A stretch of 64,000 nt of DNA from Pontibacter pudoricolor (GTDB lineage Bacteria > Bacteroidota > Bacteroidia > Cytophagales > Hymenobacteraceae), in contig NZ_CP048106.1 in the NCBI RefSeq assembly GCF_010092985.1, positions 1,054,001 to 1,118,000 on the forward strand. The letters are read 5' to 3'. The stretch's first letter is position 1; each line of letters begins with the position of its first letter. Below are positions 54,808 to 63,614 of this stretch, one piece after another. The notes below the pieces were generated by a model, which ran no database searches, had not been told where the DNA came from, and saw only the letters and a list, made by a program, of their open reading frames with translations. A program made the position numbers and the translations under genes.

Positions 54808-54900
54808 GTGGGTGTTTATACATCCGGTTAAGCAACGCTATAGTTAGGATTGCTTATTAGATTTGAATCAAAGTGTATAAATACGCACAAATAAGCTTTT

Positions 54901-55527
54901 TTACAAACCGATTTTGATAACATGCGCGCGTTTGCGCAGAAGGTATGCCTGGAAACCAACACCTACCAGAGGTCCGAAAGTTGAATAGGTCTGGTCATCT
55001 TTAACCTGTCGGAAATAGCGGAACGAAAGCATAGGTTCTATAGAAAATTTCTCATTAAAGAAAAAAGCATAGCCCACGCCCAGAGTTGCATCCAGCAGGT
55101 TAGACTGGAAACCATCAGAAAAGTTATGCTTGCCTATACTTGCTCCTGCTTCCCCAAAGACACCATTATCCAGGTAATAGCGCACAAAGGGGCCAGCCAG
55201 AAAATAAGTTTCCTTAAACGGCTCCTGCTCAGGATCTGAAGTTACTTTCGTATTCTCATGAAACAGATTAAGATTTAATCCTACAGCAAAATCATTGAGA
55301 ACAAAATAACCGTTCTTCGACTGTAGATTTGCCTGTATTTTTCTGCCGTCTTCCTGTGCCCCATTTAAAGAATATAGGTTATCTGACGTTTTGTAGGCAA
55401 AGCCACTAAGGGAGCCACCTATCAGGATAGAGCCATGCTTTACTTTAGCTTTAAACATGAAACTCTCGTTTTCCTGGGCAATAACTAAGGTAGGAAGTAA
55501 TAAAAATAGAAGTAGAATTCTTTTCAT
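54901..55527 (-). CDS. Outer-membrane beta-barrel protein
   Basis: 208 residues. Signal peptide (MKRILLLFLLLPTLVIA). Eight or so alternating aromatic strands (GSILIGGSLSGFAYKTSD, YFVLNDFAVGLNLNLF, YFLAGPFVRYYLDNGVFGEAGASIGKH, LLDATLGVGYAFFFNEKFSIEPMLSFRYF) fit an OmpW/OmpA-like small barrel. Function unknown. Confidence 0.75.
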   Translation of the reverse strand: MKRILLLFLLLPTLVIAQENESFMFKAKVKHGSILIGGSLSGFAYKTSDNLYSLNGAQEDGRKIQANLQSKNGYFVLNDFAVGLNLNLFHENTKVTSDPEQEPFKETYFLAGPFVRYYLDNGVFGEAGASIGKHNFSDGFQSNLLDATLGVGYAFFFNEKFSIEPMLSFRYFRQVKDDQTYSTFGPLVGVGFQAYLLRKRAHVIKIGL

Positions 55528-55659
55528 ATGCAGTAAGGGTGTGGGCTAAATATGCATATGTACGAATGATGTTAAAAACGTTTACACTATAGTTATATTT
55601 TTTTTAACTAAATGAACACTCGCCTTGTAATCAACTATAACGATAGTAGTGGTTATGGT

Positions 55660-56427
55660 TTAATTTGATTCAATAAGCTGTTTCAGATGTTTCTCTAAAT
55701 GGAGGGTATAGCGATAGCCGATATCAAAGATCTCATCTGCTTTCCGGAAACTCATCAGGCGGTAATACTTAAGCTCAGGCGGTTCGATCAGGAAGTCACA
55801 GAGGTGCAACCGCATCTTCACATTATTATTTATGGCCAGATGTGCGGTACGTTCTATCATACTTCGCAAGGTTGTAATCTTTGCCTGGTGATTAATGGGA
55901 TTTACATGTACACCAATCTTGATATCGCAATTCTGATGCAAGGGATCAACCGGCATATTGTTCAGTAAGCCGCCGTCGTTGAGTAATTTGCCCTGGTAAG
56001 CAATAGGGTGATAAAGAATAGGTACAGCAGATGAAGCTATAAGTGGCTTGATTAATTCGCCGCTCGAAAAATACACTACCACTCCTTCGTTCATTTCAGT
56101 GGCGCTAATTATTACGGGTATATTCAGGTCCTCGAAACAGGCGTTTTTGCCCAGGTACTTTTCATATAGTTTCTCCACTTCATCCAGGTGTAAAAAACCT
56201 ATTTTACCAAAAGCAGGACGAATGATCTTAAACACACTCAGCTCTCTAATCAGCTTCAGAATTTCGTCGGGTTTGTAACCTGCTGCATAAAACACGCTGG
56301 CAATGGCCCCGGAACTAACTCCGGACAAAATCGAAACTTTAATTCCTAACTCATCAAACGCTCTTAATACGCCTAAGTGTGCAATACCACGGGCACCACC
56401 ACCTGATAAGGCTAATCCAATCTTCAC
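55660..56427 (-). CDS. Patatin-like phospholipase
   Basis: 255 residues: glycine-rich oxyanion loop LALSGGGARGIAHLGVL (about 5-21), GxSxG nucleophile as GVSSGAI (about 38-44), and catalytic Asp in LNDGGLLNNMPV (about 165). Serine/aspartate dyad lipid acyl hydrolase, cytoplasmic or membrane-associated. 3-base gap after the MBL-fold gene, so one transcript. Confidence 0.92.
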   Translation of the reverse strand: MKIGLALSGGGARGIAHLGVLRAFDELGIKVSILSGVSSGAIASVFYAAGYKPDEILKLIRELSVFKIIRPAFGKIGFLHLDEVEKLYEKYLGKNACFEDLNIPVIISATEMNEGVVVYFSSGELIKPLIASSAVPILYHPIAYQGKLLNDGGLLNNMPVDPLHQNCDIKIGVHVNPINHQAKITTLRSMIERTAHLAINNNVKMRLHLCDFLIEPPELKYYRLMSFRKADEIFDIGYRYTLHLEKHLKQLIESN

Positions 56428-56430
56428 AAG

Positions 56431-57273
56431 CTATAGTTCGTTTAAGCGAAACGTCTCTTTTAACCGGACGCCTTTTTCTGTTTGCTGCACAGTACAGCAT
56501 TCATTTACTGCATCGTGCTCAAAAAACAGGACATAATTTTCATCGGCTGCCTTATCCAGGAAAGAAGCTTTCTCTTCCATTGTTATTAGCGGACGCGTGT
56601 CATAACCCATCACATAAGCCAATGGAATATGCCCAACCGAAGGTAGCAGATCAGCCATATATACCAGTTTATGGCCTTTATAATTGATGACAGGCAGCAT
56701 CATCTTGTCTGTGTGCCCATCAACATAAATGATATCATACTGTGGTATCGGCGACGGCAGTGACGGATCAATAAATTTCAAATGTCCGCTCTCCTGCACC
56801 GGCAAAATATTTTCTTTCAGGAAAGATGCTTTTTCGCGTGGGTTCGGTTCTGTTGCCCATTTCCAGTGATCGGGATTGGACCAATACGTGGCATTCGGGA
56901 ATACAAGTTCAAGGGAGCCACCCCCGTTTTTATACTTCACACCACCGCCACAATGGTCAAAATGCAGATGTGTAAGGAACATATCAGTTACATCTTCCGA
57001 GGAAAAACCAGCTGCTTTTAGCGAGCTATGCAAAGATGCATTGCCGTGTAAATAATAATGACTGAAAAAACGGGCGTCCTGCTTATCTCCTATTCCGTTA
57101 TCGATCAGGATCAGTCTATTTCCATCCTCAATCAGTAAACAACGCATTGCCCAGGTGCAAAGGTTATTCTCATCTGCCGGATTGGTTCGTTGCCAGATGG
57201 TTTTGGGGACTACACCAAACATGGCACCTCCATCCAGTTTAAAGAATCCAGTATCTATAACGTGAAGTTTCAT
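56431..57273 (-). CDS. MBL-fold metallo-hydrolase
   Basis: 280 residues, no signal peptide. HxHxDH as DMFLTHLHFDHCGGGVKYKNGG (about 100-112), preceding LILIDNGIGDKQ, and later VDGHTDKMMLPV (His ligand) and LVYMADLLPSVGHIP (Asp ligand), FEHDAVNE (last His). Quorum-quenching lactonase-like or other MBL hydrolase; substrate unknown. Co-transcribed with patatin, which hints at lipid or ester metabolism. Confidence 0.9.
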   Translation of the reverse strand: MKLHVIDTGFFKLDGGAMFGVVPKTIWQRTNPADENNLCTWAMRCLLIEDGNRLILIDNGIGDKQDARFFSHYYLHGNASLHSSLKAAGFSSEDVTDMFLTHLHFDHCGGGVKYKNGGGSLELVFPNATYWSNPDHWKWATEPNPREKASFLKENILPVQESGHLKFIDPSLPSPIPQYDIIYVDGHTDKMMLPVINYKGHKLVYMADLLPSVGHIPLAYVMGYDTRPLITMEEKASFLDKAADENYVLFFEHDAVNECCTVQQTEKGVRLKETFRLNEL

Positions 57274-57422
57274 AGTAGTTAGGGTGTTTGTGAGCTAGAA
57301 AGGTAGAAAGTTAAAGGTAATACTCCTAAAATTTCGATACGGTTTAGTTAATTGCGTTAAATGAAAGAGAGTTAACAAAGCCTTACTTCATTAACTCTCA
57401 AACTCTCAAACTCTTTAACTCC

Positions 57423-58373
57423 TTAACTCTCCAGCACCACTCCCATATCAGAGAACTTCTCGATACGCTGCATAATGCGTTCTTCTTTATCTAAAGCTTC
57501 CAGTTCGTCAAGCAACTTCACGATCTCGCGCTTCATCGTCTTCATCATCTTATCAGGTTCTGTATGTGCTCCACCAAGCGGCTCTTTAATGATACCGTCT
57601 ATCAGTTTGTTCTGTAGCATATCTTTTGCCGTAAGCTTCAAAGCTTCCGCTGCCTGCTCCTTATAGTTCCAACTGCGCCATAGTATGGATGAGCATGATT
57701 CCGGGGAGATAACAGAATACCAGGTATTTTCAAGCATCATTACACGGTCGCCGATAGCAATTCCCAATGCACCACCTGAAGCACCTTCACCAATAATGAT
57801 ACAGATAACAGGCACCTTCAGCATAAACATTTCTTTCAGGTTACGGGCAATTGCTTCCCCCTGTCCGCGCTCCTCAGCTTCTAAACCTGGGAATGCACCC
57901 GGGGTATCAATCAGTGTAACTATTGGTCTGCCGAATTTTTCTGCCATTTTCATCAGGCGAAGTGCCTTACGGTAACCTTCGGGGTTGGCCATACCAAAAT
58001 TACGCAACTGACGCTGCTTGGTATTACGCCCCTTCTGTTGCCCAATAAACATGATACTACGGCCTTCAACCTCTCCAAAGCCACCAACCATAGCCTTGTC
58101 ATCACCTACAGTTCGGTCGCCATGAAGCTCCACAAACTTATCTGTAATGCCCTTAATATAGTCTAAGGTATATGGCCTGTCCGGGTGACGGGAAAGCTGC
58201 ACTCGCTGCCAGCGCGTAAGGTTGGCATACGTTTCCTTTTTCAGGTTTTTTATTTTTTCTTCCAGAGCCTTTACCGCCTCCGAAACATCTACCTGGCTTT
58301 CGCTTGCCAGTTTTTTCATTTCCTGCAGTTTGCCTTCTAGGGCAGCAATCGGCTGTTCGAAATCTAAAAGCAT
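57423..58373 (-). CDS. accA: Acetyl-CoA carboxylase carboxyltransferase subunit alpha
   Basis: First step of fatty-acid synthesis, with AccD. 316 residues. [17 protein letters not shown]-type block [37 protein letters not shown] (about 145-180), [33 protein letters not shown] and the N-terminal [31 protein letters not shown] -7 box lies on the minus strand at 58398-58405, upstream of the ATG. Confidence 0.97.
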   Translation of the reverse strand: MLLDFEQPIAALEGKLQEMKKLASESQVDVSEAVKALEEKIKNLKKETYANLTRWQRVQLSRHPDRPYTLDYIKGITDKFVELHGDRTVGDDKAMVGGFGEVEGRSIMFIGQQKGRNTKQRQLRNFGMANPEGYRKALRLMKMAEKFGRPIVTLIDTPGAFPGLEAEERGQGEAIARNLKEMFMLKVPVICIIIGEGASGGALGIAIGDRVMMLENTWYSVISPESCSSILWRSWNYKEQAAEALKLTAKDMLQNKLIDGIIKEPLGGAHTEPDKMMKTMKREIVKLLDELEALDKEERIMQRIEKFSDMGVVLES

Positions 58374-58397
58374 ATTTTCTTCGCTAGTAATTCGCTA

Positions 58398-58405
58398 CAA
58401 ATTTA
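58398..58405 (-). promoter_or_regulatory. TAnnTTTG -7 box of accA
   Basis: TAAATTTG on the minus strand, 24 bases before the accA start codon. Confidence 0.45.
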
Positions 58406-58434
58406 ACAGATTATGTTATTACAGGTAAGTAAGT

Positions 58435-58510
58435 AGAGAAAATATAGTGGAATTGAAAAATAAAAGTGGTGGCACACAACAAATTAGGTTTTTGAAGAGA
58501 AAATATAGTG
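58435..58510. repeat. 15-bp direct repeat upstream of the tRNA genes
   Basis: AGAGAAAATATAGTG at 58435-58449 and again at 58496-58510, 46 bases between. Role unknown. Confidence 0.6.
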
Positions 58511-58529
58511 CGAAAAATATGCATTGGTG

Positions 58530-58560
58530 TTGCAGAATACGAAAATACGCTCTACATTTG
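58530..58560 (+). promoter_or_regulatory. Promoter of the tRNA-Asp genes
   Basis: TTG (58530-58532), 20 bases, TACATTTG (58553-58560), 37 bases before the first tRNA. Confidence 0.6.
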
Positions 58561-58597
58561 CATCACTTTAACGAACAGCGTTAAGGAAAACAAAGTT

Positions 58598-58671
58598 GGT
58601 CCGGTAGTTCAGTTGGTTAGAATGCCGCCCTGTCACGGCGGAGGTCGCGGGTTCGAGTCCCGTCCGGACCG
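58598..58671 (+). tRNA. tRNA-Asp (GTC), copy 1
   Basis: 74 bases. Acceptor GGTCCGG pairs with CCGGACC, discriminator G; anticodon arm CCGCC-CTGTCAC-GGCGG gives anticodon GTC; T arm GCGGG-TTCGAGT-CCCGT. CCA not encoded. Confidence 0.97.
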
Positions 58672-58725
58672 CAGATTATCTGCGGTCAACGCATCCAGAG
58701 CAAAAGGCTCTTGTTTCACATTATT

Positions 58726-58799
58726 GGTCCGGTAGTTCAGTTGGTTAGAATGCCGCCCTGTCACGGCGGAGGTCGCGGGTTCGAGTCCCGTCCGGACCG
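58726..58799 (+). tRNA. tRNA-Asp (GTC), copy 2
   Basis: Identical to copy 1; 54-base spacer. Also without encoded CCA. Confidence 0.97.
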
Positions 58800-58814
58800 C
58801 TCTTCTAAAAGAGA

Positions 58815-58848
58815 AGCCCTTGAAATTTATTTTTCAAGGGCTTTTTTG
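58815..58848 (+). terminator. Terminator after the tRNA pair
   Basis: AGCCCTTGAAA pairs with TTTCAAGGGCT, then T run. Confidence 0.88.
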
Positions 58849-58912
58849 TTACTAATTCCCAATATTTTAGTTGCCTAGTATTATTCTTTCTAAACCATCT
58901 AACACTTACATT

Positions 58913-60010
58913 TTAATGTCTAGACGGCACTAAAGTTTTTTGTTTCTCAACGTGGCTATACTCAAAATACTTCTTGAATTTTAGCACCTTGTTTTCGAAG
59001 AAGTAGAAGCTAAGCGTTGAAATAAGGTAACTTAATAGAAAACTTCCAATCAAATCAGCAATTATACTTTCACTTCTTAAAAATCTACTATAAATGCTAA
59101 AGCAAAGAGGATGATATACGTACAATCCGTAGCTTATTTTACCAGTATAATTGAATATAGTTGAATTTAATAATATCTTAATTGTACTACTTTCCTTTTC
59201 GACCACAACATAAGTTACTGCCAAAAGAAAGAAAAGCCCAATCAACAGAGGCTTTATTATTTGAATATAACTGTTCCCTTCCCCACCAAACTTTAGAAAT
59301 AAATAAATGGTTGGTAAGGAAAGAGTTAATGCCAAAGCAATAACTACTATAGGTTTTATTCTGCTGAGCAAATTTTTGTGCTCCGCAATGGCAAGTAACC
59401 CACCTAATGACAGTACATCCATTCTCGCAAAGGTCAGATAATAAGCTTCATACCCACTACTTACTAGAAATATCCTTACTATAAGTGCTATACCTATGAT
59501 CGTAAGAATTACAATTAATAGCTGCCGACGATTTAATAAAAAAACTAACAGTGGCCATACCAAATAAAAGTGTTCCTCTACTGCTAAAGACCAGAAATGT
59601 TCAGGACCAGTATAAATCCATTGAAAAGTCATAGCAAAGTTCTGAAGATAAAGCCAGTGATAGATTTGACTACTTAAAGTTGGTATATTTTCATTAGTAA
59701 AAAGAGGTAGTATAAAATATGTTAATATAAGAAAACCGAAGTAAAGCGGAAATATCCTGATCGACCTTCGCATGTAAAACTTTTTAAAATAACCTTCCTG
59801 TTGTTTCGTATCAAGAAGAATTCGGGTGATCAGAAAACCGGAAAGAACAAAAAACAGATCGACTCCAGTCTGGCCTAGTACAGAAAATTTGAGAATAGGA
59901 GGCCAAACAGAAGATTGATACAGACGCTGTCCAAAAAAGTGGAGTATCATCACCATGAGGGCAGCAATACCACGAACACCATCTAGTTCCTTATAATAAA
60001 CTAGTTTCAT
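58913..60010 (-). CDS. Acyltransferase family 3 membrane protein (OafA-like)
   Basis: 365 residues, about ten membrane helices. Typical start LVYYKELDGVRGIAALMVMILHFFG with the catalytic-type His, GVDLFFVLSGFLITRILLDTK, YMRRSIRIFPLYFGFL and EHFYLVWPLLVFLL. O-acetylates or otherwise acylates surface sugars. Last gene of the exopolysaccharide cluster. Base composition is clearly AT-richer than the rest of the window and it has no exact AACTATAGTT. Confidence 0.88.
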   Translation of the reverse strand: MKLVYYKELDGVRGIAALMVMILHFFGQRLYQSSVWPPILKFSVLGQTGVDLFFVLSGFLITRILLDTKQQEGYFKKFYMRRSIRIFPLYFGFLILTYFILPLFTNENIPTLSSQIYHWLYLQNFAMTFQWIYTGPEHFWSLAVEEHFYLVWPLLVFLLNRRQLLIVILTIIGIALIVRIFLVSSGYEAYYLTFARMDVLSLGGLLAIAEHKNLLSRIKPIVVIALALTLSLPTIYLFLKFGGEGNSYIQIIKPLLIGLFFLLAVTYVVVEKESSTIKILLNSTIFNYTGKISYGLYVYHPLCFSIYSRFLRSESIIADLIGSFLLSYLISTLSFYFFENKVLKFKKYFEYSHVEKQKTLVPSRH

Positions 60011-60025
60011 TATACTTAGTAAAAT

Positions 60026-60781
60026 TTAATTAGTATACATAAAAAACTGTATCAGTTTCCGAAGCGGTTTCAGAAAGCGGGTAAAAAAACGGGGCTGGAG
60101 GCCATTAATAATCCATGCTTGATAATCCTCTTGATTTGCCCTGATACGATTCATCAAAGATATATTACTTTTACCCCCTACACGCATTTTTACAAGCTTT
60201 TCCTGTATATAGGTAGTTGAGATATTATGCTTATACAAGTAGCGTAGCATCAGCTCATAGTCGGCTGCACTTTTAAATTGCGTGTTATACAGACCTAACT
60301 TCTGATATACTTCCCTTTTTACATAAAAAGTTGGGTGTGGTGGCATCCAGCCATATAAAAAACTCTCCCGCTTAAAACTACCTGACACCCAGTTTCGGAC
60401 AACTTTACTTATATCTGTCTTCTGCACATATAACAAATCGGCGTACACACTATCAGTCTTATACTTCATAAAAGCTGCTGCTACTATAGTTATACTTTCC
60501 CGTGAATAGAAAATATCATCCGAGTGCAGAAAACCGATAACATCACCTGTAGCCAAGCCAATACCTTTATTAACAGCATCATACAGGCCGTTATCCTTTT
60601 CTGATACAAACCTGCTGATGCGACTTCCAAAGCTTTTTACTATTGATACTGTTCCATCCGTTGATAATCCGTCCACAACAATATATTCTACATCTGAATA
60701 CGTTTGCCCCAATACCGACTCTATAGTTTCGGCAATGGTTTCGCAGTTGTTGTAGACAATGGTGATGATAGAGATCTTCAA
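60026..60781 (-). CDS. Glycosyltransferase family 2
   Basis: 251 residues, GT-A fold: KISIITIVYNNCETIAETIESVLGQTYSDVEYIVVDGLSTDGT, VNKGIGLATGDVIGFLHSDDIFYSRES (HSDD metal site, about 88-91) and GWMPPHPTFYVKREVYQKLGLYNTQFKSAADYELMLRYL. Adds one sugar in the repeat unit; donor unknown. Related to WcaA-type enzymes. Confidence 0.93.
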   Translation of the reverse strand: MKISIITIVYNNCETIAETIESVLGQTYSDVEYIVVDGLSTDGTVSIVKSFGSRISRFVSEKDNGLYDAVNKGIGLATGDVIGFLHSDDIFYSRESITIVAAAFMKYKTDSVYADLLYVQKTDISKVVRNWVSGSFKRESFLYGWMPPHPTFYVKREVYQKLGLYNTQFKSAADYELMLRYLYKHNISTTYIQEKLVKMRVGGKSNISLMNRIRANQEDYQAWIINGLQPRFFTRFLKPLRKLIQFFMYTN

Positions 60782-60809
60782 GGAGTAAATGCTAAAAGCT
60801 AATCATAGC

Positions 60810-61385
60810 CTATGGTGTTATAATGCGCTCACGCTTCGGTGTGGCAGGGTTTCCCTGGAATATGGTATAAGCTGCTAAATTCTGCGTTGCTACAGATCCG
60901 GCTGTTAGAATGCTGTGCGTGTAACAGATTAATCCCGGACATACAATGGCCTTTGCTCCTATCCAAACTCCTTCTTCCAGGATTATACTTCCAATGATAA
61001 GATCAAAGGTGTTTTTTTTATAGTTGTGACTTCCGGTAAGCAGCATTGCTCCTTGTGACAGCGTAACATTATCCTCTATGGTTACCTGTGCCAGGTTATC
61101 GATCCAGACATTTTCTCCTATCCAAACGTGATTTCCAATATTCAGCAGCCAGGGATACTTGATATTAACCATAGGCTTTATCACTACTCCTTTACCAACA
61201 CTTGCCCCAAACATACGTAGCAACCACACCTTCAGACTGCTAAGAGGGTTCATGGGATTTATGAAGAATAGCCCGTTAATACAAAACCAAACTGTGCGCT
61301 TCACAAAGCCTGCACCTGGTTTATACCAGTTGTTGTTGTATGCCGATAAGTTTACGGTAGTTGTATTTCCTGCTTGCAAAGTCAT
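60810..61385 (-). CDS. WcaF-like hexapeptide-repeat acetyltransferase
   Basis: 191 residues, left-handed beta-helix: GASVGKGVVIKPMVNIKYPWLLNIGNHVWIGENVWIDNLAQVTIEDNVTLSQGAMLLTGSHNYKKNTFDLIIGSIILEEGVWIGAKAIVCPG. The N-terminal YKPGAGFVKRTVWFCINGLFF and GNPATPKRER end match the colanic-acid WcaF group. O-acetyl transfer to polymer sugar. Confidence 0.9.
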   Translation of the reverse strand: MTLQAGNTTTVNLSAYNNNWYKPGAGFVKRTVWFCINGLFFINPMNPLSSLKVWLLRMFGASVGKGVVIKPMVNIKYPWLLNIGNHVWIGENVWIDNLAQVTIEDNVTLSQGAMLLTGSHNYKKNTFDLIIGSIILEEGVWIGAKAIVCPGLICYTHSILTAGSVATQNLAAYTIFQGNPATPKRERIITP

Positions 61386-61466
61386 TATGCAATTAACGAT
61401 ACTGCAAGATGCAAAATTATCATGAAGTAAGTATAATAAAACAATAAGCTCCGGGCATAAATCCTC

Positions 61467-62618
61467 TCAGAAACGGAAGAGTACTTTATACTGCTCTAAC
61501 GCTTTAGGGTCAGATATAAACTCCTGAGCATGTGCAAAAGCTGCTTGTGTCATTTTCTGATATTGTTCATCCGGCATATCAGCTAATTCATATATAGCAG
61601 TAACAAAGCTTTCAGGTGCAGAAAGCGAAAGATCATACCCTATACCTCTATCTCTGAGATTGCGCCAAGGGGTTTGGTCACTTATGATTACCGGCAATCC
61701 GGCAACAAAGCTCTCCAGTATAATATGTCCAAAATTTTCGCCTTTAGTAGGCAACAGCAAAGCATGGTACTGCTGTAGTGTTGTATGAACCAGATCATTT
61801 TCTATACTCCCATGGTAGGTAACGCTAATTTGGTCCCGCAATTGCCCGATAAGAGACTGACACTCCTGCCAATAAGCCTCATCGTACACCGGGCCAAAAA
61901 TATCCAGCTTCAGGTGAGTATCTGGTTTCAACTGTTTCAAAAGTTGTAATGCAAATAGCGTGTTTTTTTCCGGTGAAATACGGCCAATGCTTACCAGGTT
62001 TAATTCTCCTCTCCTTTTTAATTTTGCAGAAAATCCATTTCCTGTACAAGACTTTGCCAGGTTTGGAGCAACCATCACTTCCTGCTCTTGGCCTAGCACC
62101 TGAAGAATATGTTCCTGCTCTGCGCTATTTGTTGCGTGGAAACGCACTTCTCTGTAAAGGCCGATAAGTTTTGTAAAGCGTAAAAACCATTTCTTTTTAG
62201 ATCCTTTTACCTGTATGGCACTAGGAGCCAACATTCCTCTCGCAGAAACAATTACATGGCTACAACCTATATACTTTGCAATCCGCAAGGGGAGCACGGA
62301 AAAATAAAAAGAATAAATTCCATTGATGAAAATGATGTCAGGGCGAACCTCAGCTGCTGCTTTTCTAAGCACACTAAATTTAAGCTCTGGTGCAGCTACA
62401 TAATATACCTGTAAATGTGACGAAAGCATATTCCAACTACCGGCTTTCACCGTAGTATAAGGCTCTGTTTCACAGTAGTCCGTATCACGTGTGATTACCC
62501 AGAAATCATACTCATTCTTTAGGTGCTCTACCATATTAGCACATGACTGAATAGGCCCGCCTGCCTTATAACCCGGCAAAAACCAGTCGATGAATATGAG
62601 GATGCGGGGTTTAGGCAT
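61467..62618 (-). CDS. Glycosyltransferase family 4
   Basis: 383 residues, GT-B fold. N-terminal FIDWFLPGYKAGGPIQSCANMVEHL (acceptor side), HATNSAEQEHILQVLGQEQEVMVAPNLA, SIGRISPEKNTLFALQLLKQL, and the donor site LLLPTKGENFGHIILESFVAGLPVIISDQTPWRNL (E-x7-E motif). Overlaps the upstream glycosyltransferase by 8 bases, so tightly coupled. Confidence 0.92.
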   Translation of the reverse strand: MPKPRILIFIDWFLPGYKAGGPIQSCANMVEHLKNEYDFWVITRDTDYCETEPYTTVKAGSWNMLSSHLQVYYVAAPELKFSVLRKAAAEVRPDIIFINGIYSFYFSVLPLRIAKYIGCSHVIVSARGMLAPSAIQVKGSKKKWFLRFTKLIGLYREVRFHATNSAEQEHILQVLGQEQEVMVAPNLAKSCTGNGFSAKLKRRGELNLVSIGRISPEKNTLFALQLLKQLKPDTHLKLDIFGPVYDEAYWQECQSLIGQLRDQISVTYHGSIENDLVHTTLQQYHALLLPTKGENFGHIILESFVAGLPVIISDQTPWRNLRDRGIGYDLSLSAPESFVTAIYELADMPDEQYQKMTQAAFAHAQEFISDPKALEQYKVLFRF

Positions 62619-63612
62619 TTTCGGACATTACTTTCTGGTATAACGCTTCATACTGAGCAGCAACAGCCTCAGGCCTAAATCGTTTTACATTATTATATCC
62701 AGCTCTTACAAGTTGCTCTCTCAAGGCTTCATCACAAATTAATTGTTTTATCGCCAAATGAATTTGAGTTGTATCCATTGGGTCTACCAAAAGCGCCGCA
62801 TTACCGGCTACCTCCGGCATGGCTGTGACATTAGAAGTAATTACAGGTCGACCTAACGCATTTGCTTCCAGAATGGGAAGTCCAAAACCTTCGTACATGG
62901 AAATAAATGTTACAATGTCGGCTATATAGTATAGCCGCTTTAGCTCCTGCTCTGATATGTTTACAAAGTTTTCATAATCAATTTGATAACTATAGAGCAG
63001 ATTAATCTGTGCATCAGATAGCTTACCTACAATAAATAGTTTGCAGTTTAAGCCGGCAAGTGCCTTTGAAAGATTCTCCAGATTCTTATTAGTCTTAGTC
63101 CCTATTTGCAACAGAATAGGTTTACCAGATAAAGGTCCTTCCTTAGGTTTAAAGTCCTCTTCCCTGAAACAGATGCAATTTGGAATAACAAAGACTTTTT
63201 CTTCTGTGATACCTGAAGCACTTAACAGCTTTTGTCTGCTATGCTCAGAAATAACAGTTACATACCTGGCTCTTTGTACAGGCAGTTTCAACCAGAACAG
63301 TTGCAAAATAATATTCTTAAACTTAGAAGAGCTATGGAGAGACTCCAGATCATGAATGGTCAGGACTGTTTTCTTTCCATCAAGCGCCAAGGCCGTGTAA
63401 TAAATATCTCCTGTTATATGGTTTATATCTCCTTGGTGCTTATGGGCATACCACATGTTATGTATCAATGCAAACGGATTTAGCGCTGATTTAAAAGGCA
63501 TATAAACCGTCCTTACTTTCGAAATCTTAAATGCTCCCGAAATTGTTCGGAAAAGATTCTCAATACTATAGAATGATGGTGTGTATTTACGAAAAATAAG
63601 GGCTACAATCAT
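62611..63612 (-). CDS. Glycosyltransferase family 4
   Basis: 333 residues, GT-B fold: [78 protein letters not shown] and [41 protein letters not shown] (donor-site E-x7-E). 2-base gap to the polymerase gene upstream. Confidence 0.93.
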   Translation of the reverse strand: MIVALIFRKYTPSFYSIENLFRTISGAFKISKVRTVYMPFKSALNPFALIHNMWYAHKHQGDINHITGDIYYTALALDGKKTVLTIHDLESLHSSSKFKNIILQLFWLKLPVQRARYVTVISEHSRQKLLSASGITEEKVFVIPNCICFREEDFKPKEGPLSGKPILLQIGTKTNKNLENLSKALAGLNCKLFIVGKLSDAQINLLYSYQIDYENFVNISEQELKRLYYIADIVTFISMYEGFGLPILEANALGRPVITSNVTAMPEVAGNAALLVDPMDTTQIHLAIKQLICDEALREQLVRAGYNNVKRFRPEAVAAQYEALYQKVMSENA

Positions 63613-63614
63613 GG

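Noticed and set aside
58508-58735. 75-codon frame on the plus strand
   Set aside because: It covers the first tRNA-Asp; a tRNA shadow.
58435-58799. 15-bp direct repeat and tRNA pair as attL/attR of an integrated element
   Set aside because: No integrase or recombinase within the window and the repeats enclose nothing.
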